24,441 nucleotides of DNA from CAZEQK01 sp964514395 (GCA_964514395.1 CAZEQK010000044.1:1-24441), one strand, 5' to 3'. Numbered from the stretch's first letter, positions 1 to 8,871 are shown. Notes: generated by a model not told the origin, from the letters alone. Translations and numbers: made by a program.

Positions 1-240
1 ACCATCTGACTGAAGTTTCACTATGCCCGATAGCTAACCGCCGCTAATTCTTCCTTAGATGTTTAAACGGCGCTATGCTCCTGGATAAGTTCAACTAACA
101 TTCAGGTATACCATCTGAATGAAGTTTCACTATGCCCGATAGCTAACCGCCGCTAATTCTTCCTCAGATGTTAAACGGCGCTAAGCTCCTGGATAAGTTC
201 AACTAACATTCAGGTATACCATCTGACTGAAGTTTCACTA
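1..240. repeat. Tandem ~108-bp hairpin-rich repeat (2 full units + partial third)
   Basis: Unit 1 covers 1-109, unit 2 110-217, and a third copy stops after about 23 bases at 240. The full units differ by only a few substitutions and one indel. Each holds an imperfect hairpin (CCGCCG paired with CGGCG across about 20 bases). The unit junction forms a second one, CATTCAG/CTGAATG around GTATACCAT. It has no credible ORF. It lies just after the 3' end of opuAB, where opuAC would be expected in a complete opuA operon. It could be an intergenic repeat family or a structured RNA; nothing here proves transcription. Confidence 0.9.
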
Positions 241-246
241 TATATT

Positions 247-263
247 AAAGCACTTTGTGCTTT
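247..263 (-). terminator. Small hairpin at the opuAB stop codon
   Basis: AAAGCAC-TTT-GTGCTTT forms a 7-bp stem with a 3-base loop directly after the opuAB TAA on the minus strand. The following tract is U/A mixed rather than a clean U-run, so it is at best a weak or partial terminator. That would suit an operon that continues leftward into opuAC. Confidence 0.4.
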
Positions 264-1099
264 TATACCTTTTGTTTATTACTTAAACCTTCTGTAATTC
301 GATCAAGTAAAATTGCTAGTACGACAATACCTAATCCTCCTGTTAAACCAAGTCCAACATCCACTTGAGATATACCTGCTAATACAGTGGAGCCCAATCC
401 TGGAGAACCAATCATAGCAGCAATAACTGCCATCGATAGTGCTAGCATGATGGTTTGGTTTATCCCAGCCATTATCGCTGGCATTGCAATTGGTAGCTGA
501 ACTTTTAATAGCATTTGCCGAGGGGTAGAACCAAAAGCCTTCGCAGCTTCAACAACATCCTCTGGAACCTGCCTAATTCCTAAATTGGTTAAACGTACAG
601 CAGGTGGTGTTGAGAATACAAATGTAGCAATGACCGCTGGCACACCACCTAATCCAAATAATAATATTGTAGGAATTAAATAAACGAAAGGAGGTAAGGT
701 CTGCATAAAGTCCAAAATAGGTCTTATCACACTATCGGCTCTATCTGACCTAGCACTCCATATTCCTAATGGGATACCTACGATGATTGAGAATATCGTT
801 GCATTTAAAATAATTGCTAAAGTTTGTATCGCTTCAATCCATAAATCAACTGATCCGATATAGATAAGTCCTATTAAAGTAAATAAAGCAAATCCAATAC
901 CCTTCAATCTCCATGCAATAAATATAATTCCTACAGCAATTAATTCTGGAGGAAGCCATATTAATAAATTAGTAATTGCATCTAATACTAAGCCTAAATA
1001 ATAGCTGATTTGATCAAAAAATGGTCCTAAAACTGGAAGCATCCAATTGTCTATGAAGTTATTTGTTATTTCCCGAAGTGGAAAAGTGAAATAATGCAT
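263..1099 (-). CDS. opuAB: Glycine betaine/proline-type ABC transporter permease (OpuAB-like)
   Basis: 278-residue inner-membrane permease of the OpuA/ProW type. Several hydrophobic helices span roughly residues 40-265. The binding-protein-dependent transport signature is clear: an EAAKAFGSTPRQ stretch near residue 184, which docks on the ATPase, followed by LPIAMPAIMAGINQ and IAAMIGSPGLG. Length matches the family. The start ATG shares its A with the TAA stop of the upstream ATPase gene, and GGAGG lies 9-10 bases before it, so the two are translationally coupled. The substrate is inferred from the ATPase and the GbsR neighbour: glycine betaine or a related compatible solute. The extracellular binding protein (opuAC) is not in the window and would be expected to the left, beyond the tandem repeat. 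Confidence 0.93.
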   Translation of the reverse strand: MHYFTFPLREITNNFIDNWMLPVLGPFFDQISYYLGLVLDAITNLLIWLPPELIAVGIIFIAWRLKGIGFALFTLIGLIYIGSVDLWIEAIQTLAIILNATIFSIIVGIPLGIWSARSDRADSVIRPILDFMQTLPPFVYLIPTILLFGLGGVPAVIATFVFSTPPAVRLTNLGIRQVPEDVVEAAKAFGSTPRQMLLKVQLPIAMPAIMAGINQTIMLALSMAVIAAMIGSPGLGSTVLAGISQVDVGLGLTGGLGIVVLAILLDRITEGLSNKQKV

Positions 1100-2295
1100 T
1101 ATGCTTCAACCTCCTCATCCTCTTTGCCTAGTACCAGCCCCGATAGAATGGATACCCTAACAATGATTCCCTTTAGCTTATTATTATCAACCACCGCGAT
1201 GGGATATTTTGTTTCGGCTGCAACACCGATTAATTCATGAAGAGGTGTTTCTTCCCTTGTTGTAAAATAATCCTGAGTTAACATATCTTCAACCCATTTA
1301 TTCTTTTTCACAGCTTCTAACGCTGCATCTATTGTAAGTAAACCCTTTAGTTTACGTTCTTTATCCACAACAAAAATACTCGATATACCAACTTCCTCCA
1401 TCTTACGAATAGCAACCCTTGCACCATCTTTCCATGTTGTTACAACATCTGGTTTTTTCATCACATTTGCTGCTGTAAGTACTTTTGATCGATCGACATC
1501 TTGAACAAAGTTAGAGACGTAATCATTCGCAGGATTTTGAAGAATTTCCTCTGGTGTACCTATTTGAACGATAACACCATCCTTCATAATTGCAATTCGG
1601 TCTCCTAATTTCAGTGCTTCATCTAAATCGTGGGTGATAAATAATATTGTTTTATGAAGATCATCCTGTAGCTGTAATAGCTCATCCTGCATCTCTTTTC
1701 TAATTAAAGGATCTAATGCACTAAAGGCTTCATCCATTAACAGAATGTCTGAACCATTTGCTAACGCTCTGGCTAAACCAACCCTTTGTTGCATACCACC
1801 ACTAAGTTGATCTGGCATACTATCTTCATGTCCCTTTAAACCAACGGTTTCTAAAGCCTCAAGTGCTTTTACTTCTCTTTCTTCCTTACCTACTCCTTGA
1901 ACCTCTAAACCGTAGGCTACATTGTTTATAATATTTTTATGAGGAAATAATGCGAAGTGTTGGAATACCATCCCTAATTTCTTTCGTCTTGTTAGCATTA
2001 ACTCGTTTTTGTCCATTTTTACAATGTTTTCACTATCAATGAACACATCACCTGAGGTAGGTTCGATTAACCGATTAATTAATCGAATCAACGTAGATTT
2101 ACCGCTACCTGATAAGCCCATAATTACGAATATTTCCCCTTCATCCACTGAGAAGGATGCATGATTCACCCCAACAGTCATGCCAGTCTTTTCAAAAATT
2201 TGATCTTTGTCTTTACCATTTTTCAGCATCTTTATTGCTTCAGATGGATTAGAACCGAATATTTTAGTAATATTTTTAACTTCGATTTTACTCAT
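1099..2295 (-). CDS. opuAA: Glycine betaine ABC transporter ATPase with CBS domains (OpuAA-like)
   Basis: 398-residue ATPase subunit of an osmoprotectant importer. Visible motifs are Walker A GLSGSGKST (residues 60-68), Q-loop Gln112, signature LSGGMQQR (164-171), Walker B ILLMDEA (184-190) and the switch His in FITHDLDEA (about 222). Residues ~275-395 form a tandem CBS pair; in OpuA/ProV homologues this region gates transport in response to ionic strength or cyclic dinucleotides. It is first in the operon and overlaps opuAB by one base. It is transcribed away from a GbsR-type regulator, which suggests control by that protein in addition to osmotic activation. No motif is damaged. Confidence 0.95.
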   Translation of the reverse strand: MSKIEVKNITKIFGSNPSEAIKMLKNGKDKDQIFEKTGMTVGVNHASFSVDEGEIFVIMGLSGSGKSTLIRLINRLIEPTSGDVFIDSENIVKMDKNELMLTRRKKLGMVFQHFALFPHKNIINNVAYGLEVQGVGKEEREVKALEALETVGLKGHEDSMPDQLSGGMQQRVGLARALANGSDILLMDEAFSALDPLIRKEMQDELLQLQDDLHKTILFITHDLDEALKLGDRIAIMKDGVIVQIGTPEEILQNPANDYVSNFVQDVDRSKVLTAANVMKKPDVVTTWKDGARVAIRKMEEVGISSIFVVDKERKLKGLLTIDAALEAVKKNKWVEDMLTQDYFTTREETPLHELIGVAAETKYPIAVVDNNKLKGIIVRVSILSGLVLGKEDEEVEA

Positions 2296-2397
2296 TATTT
2301 ACTACTCCTTATTCATTCTTTTGAAAAAATTCCATTTTTACGTATTATGAGGCATTGATCATATTCAAATGCGTAATAAATCTATATTACTTTATTA

Positions 2398-2426
2398 ATT
2401 CTAATAAACTAATTAGTTTTGTACAA
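2398..2426 (-). promoter_or_regulatory. Candidate sigma-A promoter for the opuA operon
   Basis: On the minus strand, TTGTAC (2426-2421) and TAGAAT (2403-2398) are separated by exactly 17 bases and lie about 100 bases before opuAA. The -10 box is one base off consensus and the -35 is weaker, as expected for a regulated promoter. The surrounding 338-bp intergenic region is extremely AT-rich, so chance matches are a risk. Confidence 0.45.
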
Positions 2427-2460
2427 ACTGTATATTTTGTTATTTTTATTTATATAATAT

Positions 2461-2478
2461 ATACAGAATATACTGTAT
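2461..2478. promoter_or_regulatory. Dyad in the opuA-gbsR intergenic region, possible GbsR operator
   Basis: ATACAG-AATATA-CTGTAT is a perfect inverted repeat, followed directly by a TATAAT-like sequence facing gbsR. A further CTGTATA half-site occurs at 2429-2435, beside the candidate opuA -35 box. The position between divergent regulator and target genes suggests an operator. GbsR family sites are not conserved enough for me to assign it by sequence. Confidence 0.35.
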
Positions 2479-2633
2479 AATGTTTCTAATAGTATTTCTT
2501 AATTATCCTACCATATACTCCTAATTAGACATATGGATACTTCTTTACGTGATTTCAATATATAGATATAATTACTGTTATTAAGGAATATTTAATGGAA
2601 TACTATGATAACATGTGAATATTTAAGGGGAGA

Positions 2634-3203
2634 ATGACATTGTCATTTAATAATGATCAAAAAATGAAAGATATGGAAAAACTAAATAAAGCAAGAGATA
2701 CTATTGTTCAATCTATTGCTGAAAATATGGATTTATATGGGATAACAGAATCTATTGGTAGACTATATGGAACACTTTATTTCTCCAATCATCCCCTTAC
2801 ATTAGATGAGATGCGAGAAGCATTAGGAATGAGCAAGACAAGCATGAGTAATGGGGTAAGAACCTTACTTGAAACAAAGCTAGTGCGGAAGGTATGGAAA
2901 AAAGGGGAAAGAAAGGATTTATATAATACAGAGAATGATTGGTATAAATCTTTCTTCGATTATTTTCTAACCAAATGGGTGGATGCAATTGAAGCAAACC
3001 TAAAAGCGATAAAAGAGTATCAACAAGATATTATGAAGCTTTATAATAATGAAGATACAAATACAGAAGTTAAAGAAGAAATTAAGATGGACCTTGAGAA
3101 AATAGAAGATATGCAAGCTTATTACCAATGGCTACAGCAATTGATTGACACCTTTGAAACTGGTAAAATCTTCGACCTGGTACCTAAACCAAAAAAAATG
3201 TAG
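2634..3203 (+). CDS. GbsR/MarR-type transcriptional regulator
   Basis: 189-residue cytoplasmic winged-helix regulator of the GbsR subfamily, which controls choline and glycine betaine uptake or synthesis genes in Bacillus. The GITESIGRLYGTLYF stretch (about 36-50) and the helix-turn-helix PLTLDEMREALGMSKTSMS (about 55-73) with the following LLETKLVRKVW wing are typical. The C-terminal half is helical and probably dimerises and senses ligand. It is divergent from opuAA-opuAB, so that operon is the likely target. GGGGAG ends only one base before the annotated ATG. A TTG at 2640 is spaced about 7 bases from it and may be the true start, removing two residues. Confidence 0.88.
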   Translation: MTLSFNNDQKMKDMEKLNKARDTIVQSIAENMDLYGITESIGRLYGTLYFSNHPLTLDEMREALGMSKTSMSNGVRTLLETKLVRKVWKKGERKDLYNTENDWYKSFFDYFLTKWVDAIEANLKAIKEYQQDIMKLYNNEDTNTEVKEEIKMDLEKIEDMQAYYQWLQQLIDTFETGKIFDLVPKPKKM

Positions 3204-3253
3204 AAAAACCATAGGTTTCTCTACGCTCTGCAAAAAGCCCAACAGGGCTTTTT
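3200..3253. terminator. Bidirectional terminator between gbsR-like and TPR genes
   Basis: Two hairpins follow the stop codon. The first is GTAGAAAAACC/GGTTTCTCTAC with a 3-base loop (3200-3225). The second is a canonical AAAAAGCCC-AACA-GGGCTTTTT (3232-3253) with U-runs in both directions. It separates convergent genes and can serve both. Confidence 0.88.
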
Positions 3254-3264
3254 TATATAATTAA

Positions 3265-4686
3265 TTATATCGTTTTACTCCAGTAATCTTTTGCTTCCTC
3301 TAACCTGCCTAATAAATAGTAACTATAACCAATATAAAAATTAATATGGGTAAAATGAAGAAATTCATTATTAATTTTTTCAAAATGGTGAATTGCTTCT
3401 GTAGGTTTACTTTTTTCAAGTAAGTTTAAGCCTTGAACCATATGTCCTAAACTTCTTGTCCTTTGATTATCTGTATGTAAAAGTATCGAACAAAAATATT
3501 CAGCATTATCATAATCTTTATTTAAATAGTACAATCTAGCAATGTTTGCAATATAAATGAAATGATTCGTTTGGATATCATCACTCAATGTAACTAATTT
3601 ATCCATCACGTTGAATACCTTTTTATCGTTAAGATCTGTTAGCATCCAGGCATATAGTAACAAAGTTTCTATATTATCTTTATCCATAAATAATGATTTT
3701 TTTAATACGACAAGCCCTTCATTTTTCACCCCATCTAACCAAAGGTTTCTTGCTATTCCATTTAAAGCTACTGTATTCATAGCGTCTATATCTATCAGTT
3801 TTTTATACCATAGCTCTGCTTTTTTAAAGTGATGTATCTGTTCATAATGCCTTGCAATTTGATGAATCACACTAGGCTGCTTTGTAAGCATATAGGTTTG
3901 TCGAAAAAATTCACTTGCAAGCTCATGTTTATTGATTTTTTGATATATTTTTCCTAAATAAAAGATAACTTCCCAGTCCTTTGGATTTTTATGATAAAGC
4001 TCCTCAAGTAACGGAATAGCATCCATGTATCTATTGTGTTTATAATAAATAATCGCTAAATTATACTTTGGTTCATCCCAGCTACTTTTTAATTCAATAG
4101 CCTGGTAGAAATGACCAATAGCTTGCTCAATATTTTTCTCGTATCCATATATCATCCCAAGAATATTATGTCCTAAAGAGATAAGATCATTATCTTCAGA
4201 AAAGCGAAATAAGATTTGAACTTCATGCTTAGCATCATTATATTGCTTGTTCCTATAATAAGTCATGGCTGTATAAAGTCTAGCAAGGTTAAAATCGGGA
4301 TATTTTTTTAATATATTCTCTAGATGCAAAATTGCATTATCATGCATGAATAGGTCATAATAGCCTATTCCTTTTTGGAAGGATAAAAAATCGCTCTCAT
4401 CAAGCTCAACTACAATTTCATCATTTTCACTATCCTCTACCACATTATGTTCGATAGCATCATCGTCGTGTTCAATATTTATGTCAAGTAAACCATGTTC
4501 CACTTCAAAATCTTTTAATTTCAGCCGTAAATTACTGATTTCTTTGTACAAATCTTCACTCATTTCTTTAATAGATAGATATTTCTCAAGTAAGAATAAT
4601 TCTTCATCAATATCATTAGCGGCATTAAAATCTAAGGTCAATTGGTCTATGGATTGATTCATTTGTGAAAAAATATCTTGAAACAT
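3265..4686 (-). CDS. Tetratricopeptide-repeat protein
   Basis: 473 residues with no signal peptide and no TM segment. Residues 1-65 look coiled-coil, followed by an acidic linker (about 72-97, many D/E). From about residue 105 onward there are consecutive TPR-like helix pairs (for example GIGYYDLFMHDNAILHLENI, LGMIYGYEKNIEQAIGHFYQ, YYLLGRLEEAKDYW). TPR proteins are scaffolds, so this gives no reaction. It lies 81 bases after birA with its own AGGAGG site, and a 12-bp palindrome AAGAATATTCTT lies in that gap. A partner is not evident. Confidence 0.85.
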   Translation of the reverse strand: MFQDIFSQMNQSIDQLTLDFNAANDIDEELFLLEKYLSIKEMSEDLYKEISNLRLKLKDFEVEHGLLDINIEHDDDAIEHNVVEDSENDEIVVELDESDFLSFQKGIGYYDLFMHDNAILHLENILKKYPDFNLARLYTAMTYYRNKQYNDAKHEVQILFRFSEDNDLISLGHNILGMIYGYEKNIEQAIGHFYQAIELKSSWDEPKYNLAIIYYKHNRYMDAIPLLEELYHKNPKDWEVIFYLGKIYQKINKHELASEFFRQTYMLTKQPSVIHQIARHYEQIHHFKKAELWYKKLIDIDAMNTVALNGIARNLWLDGVKNEGLVVLKKSLFMDKDNIETLLLYAWMLTDLNDKKVFNVMDKLVTLSDDIQTNHFIYIANIARLYYLNKDYDNAEYFCSILLHTDNQRTRSLGHMVQGLNLLEKSKPTEAIHHFEKINNEFLHFTHINFYIGYSYYLLGRLEEAKDYWSKTI

Positions 4687-4767
4687 ATGAGCCCTCCTTC
4701 TCTATAAGCTAAGTTTTTGCCAATAGTAGAAAGAATATTCTTGTGAGAGAGCATCATTTGTTTCAGA

Positions 4768-5727
4768 TTAAACTTGGATGTCACCCGCTACAATTTTGAT
4801 GGTTTCGCCATTATCTTTTTCTAATAATAGAAATCCATCAGCATTAATACCTTTATTTATACCTGATATTTCTTCATTTTGCTGATTTATAAATATCTTT
4901 TTATTCTTCCATAATAACCATTCATTATATTTTTTGAAAAAAGGCGTAAAACCTTCAACAGAAAAAACCTCAAATTGCTCTTCAAAATACGATATAATTT
5001 CTGTCAAAAGATCAAGCCTTTTTGGAGTAGTCTTTAAGGCTTCTTCAATAGACACCGCTTTATGTTTGATATCATCAGGAAAGCTTGTTAAATGTGTATT
5101 AATTCCAATTCCAATGATGATATAATGTATTTTATCATGCTCTCCGTGTATTTCAGTTAGGATTCCTCCACACTTTTTTTCGTTTACGTATATATCATTT
5201 GGCCACTTTATTTTTATATCAAGGTCATATAATTTCCTTATGGATTCAAATATAACTAAAGAGGTAAATAGTGTGATAAGTGGTGCCTTCTGATAGCTAA
5301 AATCGGGTCGTATAATCATACTAAACCATAGACCTTTTCCTTTCTCAGAAGTCCAAGAACGTCCTAACCTACCTTTGCCAGCCGTTTGAGCATTCGCAAT
5401 GACAATTGTACCATTTGGTACACCATTCTTAGCAAATTCATGGGCAATTTTTTGCGTTGATTCTACCTCTTTATTATAAATAATCTCTTTTCCCAGCCAT
5501 TTTGTTCTTAATTGATTTGTGATTAACTCTGGGAATAAGTCATCAGGATGGTTGATTAAACGATATCCTTTTTTTCGTACAGCTTCAAATTGATAACCTT
5601 CTTTTTTTAATTCCTCTATTTGTTTCCAAACAGCCGTTCTTGAAATTTTTAATTCTTTACTTAAACTCTCACCAGATATAAACTTATGATTTGATTGAAG
5701 AAAAATTTGTTTAATCGTTTCTCTCAT
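4768..5727 (-). CDS. birA: Biotin--[acetyl-CoA-carboxylase] ligase / biotin operon repressor
   Basis: Bifunctional BirA. It makes biotinyl-AMP and attaches biotin to the carrier protein of acetyl-CoA carboxylase, and as holo-dimer represses biotin genes. The N-terminal winged HTH (residues about 18-55, with SGESLSKELKISRTAVWKQI) is intact. The catalytic part has ESTQ near 90, the biotin loop GKGRLGRSW (117-125), KWPND (174-178), and the KKCGGILTE and GIGIN motifs. I place the start at the ATG preceded by AAGGAGA at 7 bases, not the in-frame start 8 codons upstream, giving 319 residues. This start overlaps the end of cca by 17 bases, the arrangement seen in B. subtilis. Confidence 0.95.
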   Translation of the reverse strand: MRETIKQIFLQSNHKFISGESLSKELKISRTAVWKQIEELKKEGYQFEAVRKKGYRLINHPDDLFPELITNQLRTKWLGKEIIYNKEVESTQKIAHEFAKNGVPNGTIVIANAQTAGKGRLGRSWTSEKGKGLWFSMIIRPDFSYQKAPLITLFTSLVIFESIRKLYDLDIKIKWPNDIYVNEKKCGGILTEIHGEHDKIHYIIIGIGINTHLTSFPDDIKHKAVSIEEALKTTPKRLDLLTEIISYFEEQFEVFSVEGFTPFFKKYNEWLLWKNKKIFINQQNEEISGINKGINADGFLLLEKDNGETIKIVAGDIQV

Positions 5728-6949
5728 GATTAATCTCCTTTTTAATTTCACTTGCTTTTTTTAGTAAATAGTTTTTTTCATTCTTCACATGATGGTAAAT
5801 CACCATATCCAATAATTTTTCTAAAAGATGACGAACCCATGGCCCACCCTTTATATCAAAAAAATCAATTAGATCTTTTCCTGATATATCTAAATCTTTT
5901 ACTTCTCTTATTGTCAAAGAACGATTAAGTCCATCAATCACCTTAATTAGTTTTTTCTTATCAATTGCATTAATTTTTTGATCAATAAACATGATATCAA
6001 CTATATCATGACAAATCCTTATATTTGTTTGCACTAAACATTCTTTAATATTAATCTCAGTAAGATTGTCTGATACGATCTCAATGGCAAAAAACAGTGA
6101 CCTGATGCTATTTATTTCTTTTTTTGAAAAGTGTAAATTTTTCATAAAAGCCATTCTTTCTTCGTAATGTAATGATCTTAGAAAAAAAAACCATCGAAGA
6201 TTAGGCTTAGATGTTTTTGTAACAAGCTTATTGATAATATGTATATTTATATTCAAAAAAATTTTTTCATCTACATTTTTTATCCATCGAATGAGATTTG
6301 ATTCAAATAATAGTTCAAGACCTATATCGATATATTTTGATTGAAAAATTTTATCTAACTCCACCTTTATTCTCTCTACAGCAATAAATCTTAGATAGTT
6401 TGCGTGTTTCAACAATGCTTCCCTAGTTTTCTTTTCTATCACAAAGTTTAAAGTAGCTGCAAATCGAATGGCTCTTATCATTCTAAGTGGATCCTCTAAA
6501 AAGCGAGTTTCAGCTTGGCCAACCGCAACAATGCTTTTTTTTTGAATATCTGTTATCCCTTGAAACGGGTCGATGATTTCCCCATCCTCACTCATCGCCA
6601 TCGCATTTATTGTAAAATCTCTTCTACTTAAATCCTCATGTAATGAGGATACAAATGTAATACTTGAAGGATGTCTATAATCTAAATATTTACCTTCTGT
6701 TCGATATGTTGTCACTTCAAAGGGTGTGTTTTCTATCATTACCGTGACTGTACCATGCTTTATTCCAGTTAGAATAGTTTTTTTAAATATGCTTATTACA
6801 TTCTCTGGGTGAGCATTTGTAGCAATATCAATATCATTTATGGGATTATTCATCAAATAATCTCTTACAAATCCACCCACAAAATAAGCTTGATATCCAT
6901 TTGCTTCTAGTTGATAGATAATTTTTTTTCCTAATTCGAATCTATCCAT
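5711..6949 (-). CDS. cca: CCA tRNA nucleotidyltransferase
   Basis: 412 residues, close to the Bacillus enzyme. It adds or repairs the 3' CCA end of tRNAs using CTP and ATP without a template. The class II nucleotidyltransferase head has GGFVRD (25-30), the metal-binding DID (39-41), RRDFTINAMA (109-118) and EDPLRMIRAIRFAA (152-165). The C-terminal helical body and tail follow. A GGGG ribosome site lies about 9 bases before the ATG. It sits directly upstream of birA with translational overlap. In B. subtilis bshA and bshB1 lie just upstream of cca; here mgsA is the next gene, with only a terminator between. Confidence 0.95.
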   Translation of the reverse strand: MDRFELGKKIIYQLEANGYQAYFVGGFVRDYLMNNPINDIDIATNAHPENVISIFKKTILTGIKHGTVTVMIENTPFEVTTYRTEGKYLDYRHPSSITFVSSLHEDLSRRDFTINAMAMSEDGEIIDPFQGITDIQKKSIVAVGQAETRFLEDPLRMIRAIRFAATLNFVIEKKTREALLKHANYLRFIAVERIKVELDKIFQSKYIDIGLELLFESNLIRWIKNVDEKIFLNINIHIINKLVTKTSKPNLRWFFFLRSLHYEERMAFMKNLHFSKKEINSIRSLFFAIEIVSDNLTEINIKECLVQTNIRICHDIVDIMFIDQKINAIDKKKLIKVIDGLNRSLTIREVKDLDISGKDLIDFFDIKGGPWVRHLLEKLLDMVIYHHVKNEKNYLLKKASEIKKEINHERND

Positions 6950-6976
6950 AAAAAGACCCCATTTCTATCATCCCAT

Positions 6977-7003
6977 AAAGAAAGGCAATAAAAGCCTTTC
7001 TTT
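6977..7003 (-). terminator. Terminator after mgsA
   Basis: AAAGAAAGGC and GCCTTTCTTTT form a strong hairpin with a U-rich tail, in the 175-base gap between mgsA and cca. A nearby GAAAGGCTT could pair alternatively with the same GCCTTTC arm. Confidence 0.7.
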
Positions 7004-7124
7004 TCTCATAGAAAGGCTTGAAATTGTTGATAAATTTCCTGATTTTTAAAGTCACCAATTTGTAAGCTTTGTCTACACCCTGAATACTTCCTATTTCATA
7101 GAAAGAACTGTCGTACCAAAGATA

Positions 7125-7538
7125 TTACTCTTTTGTTTTATATTTGTGTACAACTTCACGCCAAGAAAATTCACCTTGCCCTAAAGCTCTTACCAGTATT
7201 TCAGCAGTTGCTACGTTTGTGGCAAGCGGAATACTATAAACGTCACACAAACGTAAAAGTGCACTAATATCTGGTTCATGTGGCTGAGCCATAAGTGGAT
7301 CGCGAAAAAAAATAATCAAATCTAACTCATTCTGAGCCACTAATGCACCTATTTGTTGATCACCGCCTAAAGGTCCAGACATGAAACGATGAATTTTTAA
7401 ATTGGTTTGCTCCATTATTTTTTTTCCAGTTGTACCTGTAGAATATAAAACATGACTTTCGAAAATAGGTTCATACGCAATCATAAAATTCACTAATTCA
7501 TCTTTCTTACGATCATGAGCGATCAATGCTACTTTCAT
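7125..7538 (-). CDS. mgsA: Methylglyoxal synthase
   Basis: 137-residue cytoplasmic enzyme that converts dihydroxyacetone phosphate to methylglyoxal and phosphate, a bypass of lower glycolysis under phosphate limitation. It has the phosphate-binding STGTTGK (33-39), SGPLGGDQQIGA (54-65) and FFRDPLMAQPHEPD (77-90). His8, Asp9, Asp60, His87 and Asp90 fall at the positions of E. coli His19, Asp20, Asp71, His98 and Asp101, so the active site is complete. It follows dapB by about 40 bases with its own GGGGAGA site, as in the B. subtilis dapB-mgsA operon. Confidence 0.96.
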   Translation of the reverse strand: MKVALIAHDRKKDELVNFMIAYEPIFESHVLYSTGTTGKKIMEQTNLKIHRFMSGPLGGDQQIGALVAQNELDLIIFFRDPLMAQPHEPDISALLRLCDVYSIPLATNVATAEILVRALGQGEFSWREVVHKYKTKE

Positions 7539-7577
7539 CTATCTCTCCCCATTTTCATTGTTTATTTTTAAGATTTA

Positions 7578-8360
7578 TTAATTGAGTAAATGCTCTAATC
7601 CATAGACTATCCCAGTAAAGTCACTCACTTTTTTTATAGCTAAATTAACACCAGGCATGAATGATTCTCTACTTATTGAATCATGGCGAATAGTAAGTGT
7701 TTGTCCTAAATCTCCAAAAATAACCTCTTGATGCGCTACTAATCCAGGCAATCTCACACTATGTATCCTAAAGCCAGAAAACTCTCCACCCCTAGACCCT
7801 GTAATAGTCTCCTTTTCCTCAGGATGCCCTTGCTTCATCTCCATCCTTTCTTGCTGAATCAACTCAGCCGTCTTGATTGCAGTACCTGACGGAGAATCAA
7901 GTTTTTTATCATGATGCATTTCAATAATTTCCACGTTAGGTAAATATTTTGCTGCCATACTTGAGAATCTCATCATTAATACTGCTCCTATAGCAAAATT
8001 AGGTGCTATCACTCCTCCTATTTCCTTCTCCTTAGCAAGGTTGTCCAAAAAATGAATATCATCAAGAGTTAGTCCAGTCGTTCCAACAACTGGACTAACC
8101 CCCATATTTAATGCTATTTCCACATTTGTTTTTACGGATTCAGGTGTAGTAAAATCTACAACTACATCTGGCTTATCAGCAATGATAGCCTCCTCCATTG
8201 TTTTATACATAGGGTATTCATCACTACCATGTTCTTCATTCATATCAATAGGATCGACTCCACCTATGTATACCAACTTATTATCACTTAATACCATCTT
8301 AATAACCTCTTTGCCCATTCTTCCATTAGCCCCTACTACTAAAACTTTTATTTTGTCCAT
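7578..8360 (-). CDS. dapB: 4-hydroxy-tetrahydrodipicolinate reductase
   Basis: Second committed step of lysine and diaminopimelate synthesis, using NAD(P)H. About 260 residues with the nucleotide-binding GANGRMG (10-16), VVDFTTPES (67-75), GTTGL (93-97), APNFAIG (119-125), and the catalytic and substrate motif EMHHDKKLDSPSGTA (147-161). I choose the ATG three codons inside the longest frame because AAAGGGTG sits about 7 bases before it. The alternative GTG overlaps that ribosome site. The start lies one base after the stop of the upstream TPR gene, so the two are coupled. Confidence 0.96.
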   Translation of the reverse strand: MDKIKVLVVGANGRMGKEVIKMVLSDNKLVYIGGVDPIDMNEEHGSDEYPMYKTMEEAIIADKPDVVVDFTTPESVKTNVEIALNMGVSPVVGTTGLTLDDIHFLDNLAKEKEIGGVIAPNFAIGAVLMMRFSSMAAKYLPNVEIIEMHHDKKLDSPSGTAIKTAELIQQERMEMKQGHPEEKETITGSRGGEFSGFRIHSVRLPGLVAHQEVIFGDLGQTLTIRHDSISRESFMPGVNLAIKKVSDFTGIVYGLEHLLN

Positions 8361-8361
8361 T

Positions 8362-8871
8362 TTAATCACCCTTTTGATATAATGATAAATAATATTTTTT
8401 TAAATGAATTGCTTGTTGAAGATGTGGATCTATATGAAGAGCTCTTTCAAACTCTTTTAATCCACGTGATAAATTTCTCTTTTCTCCATAGTATATGCCA
8501 AGTAATAGGTAAGCTTCAATATTTAGTGGATCTAATTTTTTCGCTTTGATAAGAGTCTCTTCAATCTCTTCTTCTATCATACCACTTCTCATTTTTTCAG
8601 CAGCTGAAATGACTAGATTTTTTGAGAGTAATATTTGTAAATGATAACGATATGTTTGGTTTTGTGGTAATAATTCACTAGCTTTTTTAGCAGCCTCTAA
8701 CGCCTCATTTATGTCTCCGTTCCGAGAATGAGTAATCGACAGTTTATAATAATAGGAAGCATTATCGGGTTCACAACTTATTGCCATTTTAAAAGCAGCT
8801 ACTGCTTTTTGAAAATCATTTTCAAATATGGCATGATAAGCCTCTTTTACATAAGTTTTACCTCTACACAT
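8362..8871 (-). CDS. Small TPR protein upstream of dapB
   Basis: 169-residue soluble protein with about four TPR-like units, for example AYHAIFENDFQKAVAAFKMA (about 11-30), YKLSITHSRNGDINEALEAA and LLGIYYGEKRNLSRGLKEFE near the C-terminus. No signal or TM. It occupies the place where B. subtilis has ypjD (a MazG-type pyrophosphohydrolase), but it is not related to MazG by any motif I can see. Its stop is one base from the dapB start, so co-translation is likely. The start is uncertain because no good ribosome site precedes the first ATG. Confidence 0.8.
   Translation of the reverse strand: MCRGKTYVKEAYHAIFENDFQKAVAAFKMAISCEPDNASYYYKLSITHSRNGDINEALEAAKKASELLPQNQTYRYHLQILLSKNLVISAAEKMRSGMIEEEIEETLIKAKKLDPLNIEAYLLLGIYYGEKRNLSRGLKEFERALHIDPHLQQAIHLKKYYLSLYQKGD

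Noticed and set aside
1..240. Possible CRISPR array
   Set aside because: The repeat is one ~108-bp unit in head-to-tail copies with no unique spacers.
2296..2633. Riboswitch upstream of opuA
   Set aside because: The region is very AT-rich and has no terminator or recognisable aptamer fold; a dyad and promoter explain it better.
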